NCBI GenBank assembly: GCA_038049695.1
Contig: CP142458.1
Location: 64,141,501-64,205,500 of the forward strand
DNA: 64,000 bases
Source of the DNA: Cinnamomum chago
Lineage: Eukaryota; Streptophyta; Magnoliopsida; Laurales; Lauraceae
Direction: 5' to 3'
The notes under the pieces are model-generated. The model saw only the letters and a list, made by a program, of their open reading frames with translations, had not been told where the DNA came from and ran no database searches. A program made the translations under genes and the position numbers. Shown here piece by piece: positions 33,090 through 44,276 of the stretch; the stretch's first letter is position 1; each line of letters begins with the position of its first letter.

Positions 33090-35355
33090 GTATCCACATG
33101 TAGAGATTTAAGATTCTACTTTCCTCCTTGTTATTGCATAATTGGTTGTAAATTAGGGTAGAGTTGATCCTAAATTTGGGTTCTTACTCAATTGAGTTAA
33201 ATCCATTTGGGCTCACCAGATGATCCAACTTCGCTAATCAAGATTGCATCAATGACTCAATATGAATTCTCAAATATAAAATGGAATAGAGCCCAATCAA
33301 CTACCATTGCATCTAAATTGATTGAGTAATGATTGGAGAACATCCTAAAACAATAATTTAGTGAGGTTGCTCGAGATGGTGAAAAGTAAAATAATTGGTT
33401 CCCATAGTTTTATAAAAAAAAAAATAGTGGAAAGGGAAAATGCCACGTTTACCACTCAAAAGAGGTGGCCCTGCCACTATAACACGATGGAAAAAGGTAT
33501 ATCGTCGCTACTCTTGATGAAGTTCTACGGTAAAATAACTAAGTGTAGAAGCTCTAATCTAGAGTTCTAGACCACTTATAAATGTCAACATGAATAGTGT
33601 TTAAATATGATTTTCTCCTTTTTTTTCTTTATAAATGCAAACTACGGAAGCATAAGAAATATACCTAGTATATAGGATACCTAAACCCAAATTACTAATA
33701 CAGGACAACACCCAACTTTGGAACAAGAAAAGGGATGTACCCATACTCAAATTTAAACAGAATCAAGACCCAAGTCCAAATAAAGGCCTAGGACCTAAAC
33801 CAAAGCCAAGACCCGAATACTTATAAAGTAACAATATTGAATATACAGATGTTCAGTGGGCCTAATTAATGATTTTAAAATGGTAGAAGCTGTATTGTAT
33901 TAAAATTGAAAACACTACAACACATTGAAGAAAATGAGATAAGGAATTTAGATTTCATTAAAAAATATTATTTTATCTAAAAGCAATCAAATATTGCAAT
34001 TTGTCGGTATACAGTGCGCCACAGATTTCCTCCATTATTCTTCCCCTTCTTCTAAAAAAATCACACCTTTCATTTTAAGCAGTTTAAATACTAAATATGA
34101 ATTTGATGAAGGATTCGTGAAGCTTTATCTCTGTCGATCTATATTTAGAGTATGGATACAAGGAGATCAATCTTAGAATAAGCATAGGTTGGCCTTGGAT
34201 CCACTCTATTAATGCACCACAGGTCTTCATCTAATCAATGCATGCAAATATGTAGACCATAAATAACCTGTATTCTAAAATGGTAGAAGTTGTATTATAT
34301 TAAAATTGAAAACACTACAACACATCGAAGAAAATGAGATAAGGAACTTAGATTTCATTGAAAAAAATATATTATTTTATCAAAAAGCAAATATATATTG
34401 CAGTATCTCGGAATACCTCGCAATATCACACAGTGCACACAGATTTCCTCCATTTTCTTCTCCTCCTTCTAAAAAACCCACACCTTTCATTTTATGCAAT
34501 TTAAATTCTAAATATGGAATTGATGATGGATTCATGAGGATTTATCTCCGACGATCTATATTTAGAGTATGTATATAAGGAGATCGATCTTAGAATAAGC
34601 ATAGGTGGGCCTTGGATCCACTTCATTAATGCACCACATGTCTTCATCTAATCAATGCATTCAAATATGTAGGCCATAAATAAGAATTCCAACCACTTGA
34701 AAAGTGGGTATGAGAGATTGGGTTGTAAACAATTTGAAAACATTTATGAGATTTATTAGATCAGCGAGTGGGCCATTTTATTATAAGAAAGTACAACCCT
34801 CATCAACGAGACAATCCCTGCAGTATCTTTTGGTCTTTGGGATAAGAAGATGGTGGGCCAATGTCCAAAGAACACTAGCAGCAGAGACAAAAGAAGTCAA
34901 GAATCATGAAATAGAAGGAAAATGGATAAATACCAAGGAATAGAAACCCTAGAAACAAAAATGAGCCAATGACGAAGAAATCTAGAGTAGGAAAAGGGAA
35001 AACAGAAAAACCCAACATTAGCGTCACATTTTTCTTTAATAGAAGGAAAATAGCAGCTAGAACCTAGTGTTGGTTAATTTATGCATTATAGCATAGGACA
35101 TTCTAATTTCTGTGTTTAATTTCTTGGCTTGGTTAGGTATAGGTCTAGGTCTAGGCCCTCTTCTCTTCCCTTTTAGCCTAGCACATTGACTTTTGGCCGT
35201 TGTCAAGTTATGAGACTAGCCGTTGTAAAGTTATGAAAGCGTAATAGCTCGCATTAATGATACGTTGTTGTTACCTCCAACGGCTATAAGCATTAGCGAT
35301 ATTTTATCATTATCGTCAACGACTATTCATGATGTTAATGTGCATTTAGTATTGT

Positions 35356-35850
35356 CACTACACCAAAAACAGCGAACAGGAAGTGTTCAAAACCGTTCCT
35401 ATGAGAAATAGGAACGGTCCAAATCCGCTGCTAATCGCCATGTTCCTAAACCATTGGAACGGCTCTAAACCGCGCCAAATTCAAACTTTAGGAACTGTTG
35501 AAAACCGTTCCAATATTCTTAGAACCGTTCCAAATGTTGAATGTTGAGATGGTTCTTAACACTGCCAAATGACCCTTTACCGTTCCACATACAAAAATTT
35601 GGAATGGTTGTAGTCCTTTTTGGAACGGTCCTAAACACTTATATTTTCCAAAACCGTTCCAAATTTAGAATTTTGATAAAGTTATAAACACTTTCAAATT
35701 TTGTAGAACCATTCCAATTTTAAGTGTCCCAATTAGTTAGTCTATTTTGAAACGCTTTTAAACACTTTCAAAATTTCTAAAATCATTCCAAATTCTAATT
35801 TTTGATATTGGATCAGTTTTTACTATGCTAAATGACAATTTGGAACCATC
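35356..35850. repeat. CACTA-2 left subterminal repeats
   Basis: The motif GGAACGGTT or AACCGTTCC and close variants recurs about 15 times ('aaaaccgttcctatg', 'aggaacggtcc', 'agaaccgttcc'), often in pairs in opposite orientation. A related motif ('gaaacggcttt', 'ggccgtttcaaac') lies at the right end (47,030-47,110). These are the expected binding sites for the element's own TNPA-like protein; that role is inferred. Confidence 0.75.
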
Positions 35851-36549
35851 CCTAATTTAATTATTATTATCATTTTTTAAATAATTTCACCGTAATTTTT
35901 TGTAGTTGCCATTAAATTCATTTTTTTTAAATCACAAAAAAAAACCATAAATGGTAGCATTCACACCTGCACATTAATATCACACGTCATCTGTTACTTT
36001 ATTTAAAAAATCAATGTACTAACTTGAATTTAAATGTGCAATTTACAATATTTAGAAATACATAACACATATAACTCAAAATCAACCCAGAACTTTTGGA
36101 AAAGGTTTAATTCCTCCTCTTCCACCACCTGCACACACCCACTAGCTGCACCACCCTACACACACTCACCTGCACACCCACTGCCTCCTCTTCTTTATTT
36201 CTTTCCCCCCTCTCTTCTCTCCTTCTCCCCTGCACCCATGCCCGTGCACGTCCCTCTCCCTTTCCTTTTCTTCTCTTCCTTCCCCCACTTCTCTCCTTCC
36301 TTTCTTCCTCCCCCTGCCACCTGTACCCGCTGCACCTCCACTGCATGCCGACACCATCACCATCTCCTTCTCCATTCTTTTCTTTCCCTTCTCTTTCTCG
36401 TCCTTTCTTCCTCTCCCTCACAACCACCCACTGCACTACCATCACCACCCACTGCACTGTCCTGATGAGAAGCTTGATTCAATCAAATTCACAACATATT
36501 GTGTAAGCATCTGTTCCATGAAAATTTAGAGGTAGAAGTAAAATTTTAC
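35851..36549. other. CACTA-2 interior with a CT-rich tract
   Basis: At 36,105-36,470 the plus strand is almost pure C/T with CAC triplets. The frames here are low-complexity proline/serine strings and are not called as genes. It may derive from the leader of a captured gene. The rest is AT-rich and featureless. Confidence 0.5.
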
Positions 36550-36622
36550 CTCGACGGACTTGTTTGGATTTGGATTTGCACCCACAGCAGTGCTGAGGCC
36601 CGAAAGATTAGACATCAATGAC
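36550..36622 (-). pseudogene. Putative captured exon, source unknown
   Basis: It is bounded on the minus strand by an acceptor TTTTCAG and a donor GAG|GTAAAAT. One frame is open and reads SLMSNLSGLSTAVGANPN. Relative to the exon at 36,808-36,876 this frame is shifted; the continuous frame instead ends VIDV and a stop, so part of it may be 3' untranslated sequence. I do not recognise the protein. Confidence 0.35.
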
Positions 36623-36671
36623 CTGAAAATGAAAGATCCTGAACACAAAAAAGATGAAAACCATTTTTATT

Positions 36672-36699
36672 CACTACAACAAAAAACATTTTGTTGTAG
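36672..36699. repeat. Small palindrome with CACTACAACAA ends
   Basis: CTACAACAAAA and its exact complement are separated by only a few bases and preceded by CA, so both look like the ends of a CACTA-1-type element with almost no interior. About 33 bp downstream ('caatcttcagagtattctgt') is duplicated directly at 36,706-36,738 and 36,759-36,793. Confidence 0.5.
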
Positions 36700-36807
36700 A
36701 AGAAATCTTCAGAGTATTCTGTACAAAGGGAGATGAAATGACAAGTACTTCCCCTGCAACAATCTTCAGAGTATTCTGTACAAAGGGAGATGAAGAAGAA
36801 ATCGTAC

Positions 36808-36876
36808 CTTGACAGAAAGCTTGGGATTTCTCTTGAACTTCTCTAGACGCTCATGGAGTCGTTGATTCTTTGGAAA
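36808..36876 (-). pseudogene. Putative captured exon, source unknown
   Basis: Exactly 69 bp (23 codons) between acceptor TTTTTTCAG and donor AAG|GTACGA on the minus strand. It reads FPKNQRLHERLEKFKR then NPKLSVK, a basic, helix-prone, gene-like sequence. The intact splice sites and phase-0 length argue for a captured host exon. I do not recognise the parent gene. Confidence 0.45.
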
Positions 36877-37239
36877 CTGAAAAAACCCAACGTCACAGCT
36901 CGAGGTATTTTAGCAGCAACACTGTCAAAAAAATACAATTGTAGTAATCTGATACTTTTGTTGGAAACACATACATTTCACACAACACATCGAAGAGTCC
37001 ATGCATCAGGCTATTCTCAAGCCTGATTGAGGAATTTTAATGTAATGCTTCCTTCTTTCTTTCTTTTTTTTCTTTCTTGGTGTGTGTGTATGTGTGTGTG
37101 GTTATGTACTTATATTATACAATCATTCATTTGGATTCAGCACTGTGAGACAATCTTATCTTACTGATGATGGGTATTGGGACTTTAGATAAGCACATCA
37201 AGTGGACAAAGAATAGAAAAGGGTGAGTATCAAATTTAC

Positions 37240-37366
37240 CAGTCTAAGAGGAAGTCCTTGTGAGCTGAGAGTGCTAGCAGCCAGTGTCACATGCCTCTCT
37301 TTTGGATGGTGGTATTTGCAGGTTGATCCATATTGCATCTTTTTGCAACAAGTATCAAACGTCAGA
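37240..37366 (-). pseudogene. CCCH zinc-finger gene fragment
   Basis: The minus strand reads [14 protein letters not shown] followed by LSSQGLPLR, typical of plant ZFN-type CCCH RNA-binding proteins, in which the finger is followed by a 'GLPLRP' segment. The upstream part of the finger is damaged: the middle cysteine survives only in another frame, implying a small deletion. The fragment ends at a good donor (CTG|GTAAAT). A single finger remains, where the family usually has five. Confidence 0.5.
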
Positions 37367-37469
37367 AGATGAATTGAAGAAGACAATGGAGAAAGCTAAC
37401 AATTTAATTGTTGACATTTTGAAGAAAAATCCACAATTGGCCTCTGATTGTAAATCAGAGAACCTATGA
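37322..37469 (+). pseudogene. Putative captured terminal exon on the plus strand
   Basis: After an acceptor TTTGCAG the plus strand is open to a TGA at 37,467-37,469 and reads [17 protein letters not shown] then [15 protein letters not shown], an amphipathic, gene-like C-terminus. It overlaps the CCCH fragment on the other strand by about 45 bp, which suggests two captured pieces abut here. The parent gene is not recognised. Confidence 0.35.
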
Positions 37470-39062
37470 ACTTATCAATACATGTATATTTTAACCAGCT
37501 ACTCAGGACTGATGAATAAATAGAAAAAAAACACAGATCTCAAACAAAAGATCAAGTAACAGGTACTAATTCCATAGACCAAACAACTAAAACCAATCAC
37601 CCAAAAAAAAAAAAAGGAATGAAAGAAACTGAAACTGAAACTAGTTTCACAGAGAAAGGAAAAAACCCAAAACACAACTAAAAAACCCAAAACCCAAAAT
37701 ATTTTAATATAGAAAAAAAAAAAAGTTGACCCTCCTTTACAGGAGTCATTCAGGTAAGACTTGAAGGGAAACATTTTGACAGTATAAAATTAGAGTAAAC
37801 ACCAATGTATCAGCCTATACTGAGTTTTTGATGATAATATCCTTGAGTGACTGTTATTTATATAAAGGCCATTACAACTTTCAACTTCAATAAAATCCAT
37901 TAGACTTGATCATTGGAAAATTGGAAAAAAAAAAAAAAAAATGTAAGATGAGGAACAGGCATCATTAAACCTTCAATGATGCCTCTTTTTTTTTTGCTTC
38001 AGCAAGATATCAAGAAATTGTAGGAAATCATCTCAGCTGTGCAACATCCTATTTCACAGCAGTGGCACACCCGTTCAAGGTAGGCAGTGCCTGCAAGACC
38101 AGAGCCAATACTCATCAGGCTGGTGTGAGTGTGACCAGTCATTCCTGAGTTTAGAGGCATGTAACAGTGACCAAAATGGCAAACTGAAAAATATTTTTCA
38201 TGCTCGAGCATGCATTGCCTCTAACCTTTTTACATCAAATGTGTAACCCTCAAACCGAAAATTAAAATGAGCAATGATGACAATGATTAGTTATGATCAT
38301 ATTAACTCAATTACCCCAAAATCCACTAGGGATGAAATTTAGGTGTTCAATTTTTTTTTTTTTGATGAACTTAGAAGATTCAATTTGAGAATCACATAAA
38401 ACAGTAACAATTGCCTTAATGATAATCTTTCGATAGTTTATACAAATATAAAGCAGCATAGGTAAACAATCAAATATATATATATATAAACAATGCCTTC
38501 AATTAAGCTGGCATCAAAGCATTTCTTATTGAATAAATTTATCCTCCCCAATGTTCACAAATGCATTAATCTTCAATTGGCTTCAAAAAACCAGCATTCA
38601 TAAATGCATCGATTACCTCCACTATACAAACACCAAGAATATCAGCATCCATAGGTGTTAAGAATGGTGCAACTTAACACGAGCAACCGAAGATGCAGCC
38701 TTCCTCATTTCCCACAAAAATTAATTTAGAACTTGAATGGAATAAATGCAGTAAGTACTTTAGTTTTAGTCCATACAAGCTTCAGATTATATAATGCTTT
38801 CTTTCATCTTCAAGCTGTGATAACTGATTATTGAATTGAAATTATCCATAGGTTACTTGGAAATACTTATTAGAACTATACCTTTTCCTCCATACAAGAG
38901 AGTTGAGAAGTCACCCTCCAAATCTCCACATGTTCAAAAAACCATGAAGAAAATGGGCCACAATCAGACCATCTCTATGAGATCCATTATGATTAAACTT
39001 ACGAACCTGAAACAATTCACAGGAAAAAATTTCAACATCCTACTGAAATGAAAAGCCACAAA
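37470..39062. other. CACTA-2 interior, no gene recognised
   Basis: Intron-like sequence with poly-A/T tracts and an AT microsatellite at about 38,475-38,488. A possible acceptor lies near 38,110 on the minus strand, but the frame following it is not recognised. Confidence 0.45.
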
Positions 39063-39386
39063 TTAGTTGGATCTCACAAGCAAAGGACCTGAGTGTTTTC
39101 CATCATGGAATTGTGCATTTTTCGATGACTTGAAGGTTTCTAAAAATTCATTAGCCTTTTGTAACTCTTGCTTCTGCCTTGCTTTGTCCCACTTGTGTTC
39201 AGCAGACAATATTTGAATAATGCGTGGCAATGCTCGTCCTACCGCATCAGTGTCAAGGAAAGCAAGCCGGCATCTCCTAGCAATGAAATCAATCGCAGAC
39301 TCACAGTACTCATGTCGAGCGCAATATGCGACCTCAGCTTCTAGAAAGGGGTACCCATGAGCCAAGCGTTTTCCTAAATTCTCATT
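39063..39386 (-). pseudogene. SDP6-like: Captured last exon of mitochondrial FAD-glycerol-3-phosphate dehydrogenase
   Basis: After the acceptor TTTTGCAG (exon starting at 39,386) the minus strand reads NENLGKRLAHGYPFLEAEVA, then RHEYCESAIDFIARRCRLAF, then SAEHKWDKARQKQELQKA and SSKNAQFHDGKHS, up to a TAA at 39,063. This is the C-terminal helical domain of the plant SDP6-type enzyme, which oxidises glycerol 3-phosphate at the inner mitochondrial membrane. The frame is fully open and little diverged, so the capture is probably recent or under constraint. The rest of the gene (FAD domain and upstream exons) is missing, so it cannot make an enzyme. The tail after GKHS differs from the usual short end. 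Confidence 0.85.
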
Positions 39387-41194
39387 CTGCAAAATGAAAT
39401 AAAAACAGAGTAACAAGAATCATGATAAGAAGGAACATATACCAAATGCCAGTATCTTGACTTGGTTGATCCCTGAGTTACATATTGATGTGAGACCAGT
39501 ATTATTTGCTGAACCTATCAGGCATGACATACGACTCAATTCTTTATCCTTTTTGTGTATTGATGGTCATCTGTTTCTGATCTGGACCTTTGGCAATTGG
39601 CATTGGGTTCTGAATGAATCTTTTCGGCAAAAGAACACACCCAAGGAAAAGGTCCAGTAAATGTTGTTTGAATGAAGTACATAAATCAACAGTGATCATA
39701 ACAAATTTAGGATCAGTTCAAAAAGGAACTTAAAAAATAACAGGTAAAAAAGCACTCTTAATTCCAAAAGCACCAGCAGCACGTTAGGTAGCTTCTGCTA
39801 GGGCAGCTCACACTGGGATGGAGTTCAAGAGAATGTACTGGTTTCAACTTTCCTAAACCAACAATATAATGACCCAAAAACTGGATTTGCAACCAAGCTA
39901 AGACCCAAAGCACAGATCAGGGCAAAGCCTCTCCAACAGAACAAAACGAAGAGCAAACCAAGACTACTTCAAGGCTGGAAAATGGCTGGAAACTGAAGAG
40001 GAGCACAGGCTGCAAAAGAAGATAGAAAAGCTGGGAGAAAACAGCAGCTTCACCCATCCACACAGAAGAGATAGACGAGACCAAGAGACCAGAGGCACAC
40101 ACTGCTCTAGTTAATTGTTTCCTTTATTAGTGTTTGCCTTTTATTGATTTGATTTATTAGGTGGTGAATTTATAAATAATATTGCTGGAGTTTATGCCAT
40201 CCTTAGGCTCATGAAAGGAAACTAGAATGGAAAGGATAATATGAATACGTGATTTTGATTTCTTCATTCCATGCTCACAACTGCAAGCAACTTACAGTCA
40301 TTGCACCTGAACAGCTCGAGGAGGAAAAGCTTCCACAGTCAGCTAATTGGGTGATACTTATAAGATACATGCCTTGGTGGAAGCTTCCTAAGGATGAAGA
40401 GAACCATAGCTGATGGAAGAATCTCTACCAACTGAAAAGAATGGGAGAAGATGAAGAGATGTTACTTGTTAAAAAGAACTGACAGGCGGAGAAAAGGGGT
40501 TGTAGAGTCAAATAAGCAACCGAGAAATATCAGGGCTGTCGTGTCATATCTTACACCAAGCACCACTGCATTCTACCAATAGAATGTAGAATACAGCAGT
40601 GTATGAATAGAGTTTAATATCATAGCTTTGGATGTGGATTAGAGAAGCTAAAGTTTAATAGCTGACTTATTTTCAATCAACATAAAAGTGAGACCTTTCC
40701 CTCATCAGATTGATTGTAGAATTAAGAATTCAAACAAACAAACTCATTGTCTGCTAAATGTGATGTTTGGGTGTTGGCTGGAGATTTCAAGACTCTCCTA
40801 CACAGAGCAATGAGGGTTTTGAGATTCAATGCATTGGATTTCATGGAAGAACAAAGAACCAAAAAAAAAAAAAAATTCACTGTTGGATTGAATCAAAGTT
40901 ATCAGTGGAGTAGGGGCATGTTCCAAACTTTTTTTGATCCATTAAAGGCTGCCCTTCAATATTATATGTTCCAAATTTTCTTCTCTCCTTTCACTTATCT
41001 TCTTTTTTACATTTTCATTTGCCAGTGGATGAGAAACAGTAAATATAAGTAAGAAGCTCTTCTTCTTAAAAAAAAAAAAGGAAAAAAAGAAGAAAAAGAA
41101 AAGAAAAGAAAAGTAAGAAGTAAAAGATATTGATGAGTAAAGTGTGCAGAGAAGCAAAAAATTTAAGAAAACAGATTGTGTACAATTGACTCAC
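39387..41194. other. CACTA-2 interior, no gene recognised
   Basis: Contains several gene-like but unassigned frames, for example 39,457-39,660 on the plus strand (67 codons) and a frame from 40,747. No splice structure or family could be supported. Confidence 0.4.
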
Positions 41195-41271
41195 ATTGAC
41201 AGTAGGAGATTCAACCTTCTCATTCAAGCCAAGAACTTCCAGGGCCTTAATGCCACCATCAACAGCTGTAA
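41195..41271 (-). pseudogene. Putative captured exon, joins in frame to the next
   Basis: 77 bp between acceptor AATTGCAG and donor AAT|GTGAGT on the minus strand. The only open frame reads TAVDGGIKALEVLGLNEK then VESPTVN. Combined with the exon at 41,946-42,012 it gives 48 complete codons without a stop, and its phase (0 at the end) also matches the SDP6-like exon at 39,386. The parent gene is not recognised. Confidence 0.45.
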
Positions 41272-41945
41272 CTGCAATTAAATGAAACAAAATTGGTACT
41301 GCTCTTCACATTTAAATTTTAGGAAGTGGAAATCTAGGGCTAAAAGAATGTCAATCGAAATATTAAAAGCTTGAAAAATTTGCCATTCATGGCAAATAAC
41401 ATGAATTCTCCAAGAGGAACTAAAGAAGTGTAAATGGAAATAAAAGTGAAATTTGCAAACCATTACGATTGAAGCAAAATCTGGAGCCAAGGAGTTATAT
41501 ATTGACATGGTTTATTATTTAAGAGTGCATAAGGAAGTTGCCACCATTTTTGGCTGAGATACTTGTCCGCCAAACTTACACTCAATGGACCATGATAGTT
41601 GAAACTTACAGCCCTGTTCCCACTAAGATAATAAAATATATACAATGGTCAGAAAATGAGGCTACCCTGTTAAAAAAATGGAAAGAAATAGTATAAGCAA
41701 GGAAAAGTTGTAAATGACTGTCACAAGTGAACTGACTAAGAAAAATCAAATTTCACAGAAGAAATTTACTTTGTCAAGTGCAAAAGACCATCAAACAACC
41801 CATTAGGCATGGTATGCAGTAGATTTGCAGCTACTTCTGATACAAAAATTCACACATGGGGATCAAAAGAATGACATAAAAAACTAAGCTTATTATAAAG
41901 TCCATATGCCCTTTACTAAAACACCTAATCCCTGATGCCATGTAC
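41272..41945. other. Interval between the two putative exons
   Basis: AT-rich, with intron-like composition. Nothing recognised. Confidence 0.4.
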
Positions 41946-42012
41946 CTTTAGGATGTGCACAACTTTCAGCAACTTCCTTGACAGAATTCTGTTGAGTTGC
42001 AACTGCTACAAC
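41946..42012 (-). pseudogene. Putative captured exon, source unknown
   Basis: 67 bp between acceptor ATTTCAAG and donor AAAG|GTACAT on the minus strand, reading VVAVATQQNSVKEVAES then CAHPK. It splices in phase to the exon at 41,195-41,271. I cannot name the parent gene. The paired exon structure with good splice sites is the evidence that it is captured host DNA. Confidence 0.4.
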
Positions 42013-43089
42013 CTTGAAATGAAACCAAAGGCAAGTCCAAAAATTTTGTATTAAAAACAATTCCAAGTATAGAATTTAAAAACCATCCATTTACACATTG
42101 GTATGGTAAGTGTGTTTCACCAAGACACCAACCACAAAAAAAGTCATATTAGTAACTGAATTTTGATTCCTGCCTCAAGTCATGAATGAGATAATTATAG
42201 GACAAACCATTTATAACTCATTCATGAATTAAGCAGGCACAGATTAAAAAATATGCGAACAGGTGCAAGATACTAAAAGAAGTCCAAGCACTGTCTGCAT
42301 TCTTCATCTGCAAAGAGATAATGCAAATCAGAAGATTATGAAGTATACAGGTAATGTGTCACTCTCCGGTCTTCTCATTGGAAGAGATTTGGGATGAGTC
42401 GTCTCCAATAACCTGCAAACAGCACCAGGCATAAAAATTAGCAAGCTGCCCTTTTTTTTAATGGTACTTATAAATTAGCAAACTACTTTCCTCCTGAAAA
42501 TCCATGGGACTCGACGACAAGTTCAGCAAACTACCTATCCCTGTAATCACTAGTACTTGTAAATGTACCGAAAGTGGGTTGAAAAATATGAAAAAAAAAG
42601 ACCATTATATATTATATTCCACAATCCATTTCATGAAGCGCAGAATAAAAGACCACAGGCACAAAGCATTATGCTGCCTTTCCAGTCTATCAAACTAAAT
42701 CCCCATCAAATCTGAATGCTGATATGATTTCACTTAGTGAAAAAAGTCATGTCAAGTGTTGGAAAAATAATACTGCAGACACACACAGAAATTGAATTTT
42801 ATGGGTAACATGTCTCAATGCCTTAAGATTGTAGTTGCAACAATGAGCACCTTCCAACAGTGCTAAGGGCTCTTATCAACACATGGCAAAGCTTAATTAG
42901 CAATTCCACCAATACCCAAACTGACTGTTATTTGAGATACACACAAACTGCTAAAATACTAATGATAATTGTAAGCTACAACAACAATATACCCACCCAT
43001 TTCCAGGGTATGATTCAGATTGAACTTCTGTTGGAGTGCCTGAGTTGACAGCATCATCCAATTGGGTTCGCCCTGGCTGTTCATCCTTG
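42013..43089. other. CACTA-2 interior with one possible exon
   Basis: At about 42,365-42,415 the minus strand has an acceptor TTTGCAG followed by a frame VIGDDSSQISSNEKTGE and a stop, with a second open frame overlapping. It may be a captured exon, but the frame is ambiguous. The rest is featureless. Confidence 0.3.
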
Positions 43090-43590
43090 GATGATAATCC
43101 AATATCATCTTAATCCAGTGAGGTTTGTATGGAGGAGGGAAAATGACACCATTGTGCTCCAATGTAGTCCACTTCTACCCTCCACCGGAGCCAGGTGGCA
43201 CCTTCAATGACTTTGAGTATTTAGAAGCTTTTATAATCTTTTTTGATTTCTTGTTTGTTTTCTTCAATTGGGAGGTGACAACCTTTGTTGGTTTCTTTGA
43301 TAAGGATCGATTGTCTAATGAAACCGATTTTTTCACTCTCTGGGAAATTGGTATGTGATCATCATCATCATCCATCTTTGCTTCTTTTCTTACTTCCTTC
43401 ACTACCTTAATTTTGTTAGGCACATCCATCTTTGCTTCTTTTTTAACTTCATGTTTTGCCTTAATTTGTTAGGCACAGAACCAGCCAGAAGTTTTGGCTT
43501 TTTAACTGAAGAAGAGGGAGGTGGTAATCTAACTTCATTAGATGATGGGATGACGCGTTCATTAGAGCTGATTTCAATTGATGATTAGAG
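43090..43590 (-). pseudogene. TOP1-like: Captured DNA topoisomerase I fragment
   Basis: The minus strand encodes the charged linker of plant topoisomerase IB and the start of its core: DDHIPISQRVKKSVS, SKKPTKVVTS, SKYSKSLKVPPGSGG, then KWTTLEHNGVIFPPPYKPH. The enzyme relaxes supercoils in the nucleus, with its active-site tyrosine far downstream, which is not present here. The copy is broken: a one-base deletion near 43,465 shifts frame after 'GSVPNK', and a TAG at 43,175-43,177 replaces the codon before KWTTLEHNG. Homology stops abruptly after KPH (about 43,110), where another reading frame (DDIGLSSKDEQPGRTQ) begins, suggesting a fusion to a different source. Confidence 0.8.
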
Positions 43591-44212
43591 CAATATAAAA
43601 GTAACAATTGAGACACTGACAGACATGGATGAAAATCGCGGTCAGTGGCTGTACCAAATGCGAAGTGGCTATAACACTACACTTGAATGCAAACAAACCT
43701 GAACATAAGAGAAAAAAAAATTAGAATTGAAGAAGCGCACACAAAAATGGGAATTTAAGCTGCACATAGTGGTTTCACAGCCTTATGCAGTAACACTACA
43801 AGATTGTATGCATCTCTCACAAACAAACCAAGATGCTATATAGATCTAGACTAGAGTATAGTAGTAGTGCCCTATTGCAACAGTGAGGGGAAACCAGAGC
43901 GCGGGAGGGAAAGAGGGAAAAGGGGAAACGGGAATGGGGAAAGGAAAAGAAGGGAAAAAAAAAACGTGGGAACGGGACCTTTTGCGACCGCTTGATGGCG
44001 GTCGCCCGCCTTTTGAGCCGCGAAAGGTCAATTCTCTAGTAGTGTTAGTTTCGTAAAGATTTATAACCATAGTTACATTGATTCTGACTAAAAAGGCTAA
44101 TTATAAGAAAATTATAATTCCCATACCACAATGGTTTCTGGATAATTAGGCCAAAAGGCAGGGACCATAGGAGGGGGAAAATTTCCCAGACAAATAAAAA
44201 CATAGAGTTCAC
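43591..44212. other. CACTA-2 interior with a possible small CACTA-type end
   Basis: Around 43,980-44,045 the sequence is GC-rich with a short hairpin (GCGACCGC...GCGGTCGC) and ends CTCTAGTAGTG, which in reverse is CACTACTAGAG, a CACTA-like terminus. A partner CACTACAAGA is at 43,793, but the 3-bp flanks do not match. Confidence 0.3.
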
Positions 44213-44276
44213 CTGTTCTTGGTGGAGGAGCTCAAGTTTTCTCTTGTACAAGCTCACATATTTCCGCCGGTAACTT
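44213..44276 (-). pseudogene. Putative captured exon, source unknown
   Basis: 64 bp between acceptor AAGTGCAG and donor ACAG|GTGAAC on the minus strand. The open frame reads SYRRKYVSLYKRKLELLH then QEQ, a basic helical segment. Good splice sites support an exon, but I do not recognise the gene. Confidence 0.35.

Noticed and set aside
36034-36465. 143-codon proline/serine-rich frame
   Set aside because: CT-rich low-complexity DNA; the opposite strand is equally open. Not a credible protein.
42365-42415. Possible receptor-kinase exon upstream of 42.4 kb
   Set aside because: One frame contains a PESDTLP motif reminiscent of kinases, but another overlapping frame is equally open and no neighbouring kinase motif is present.
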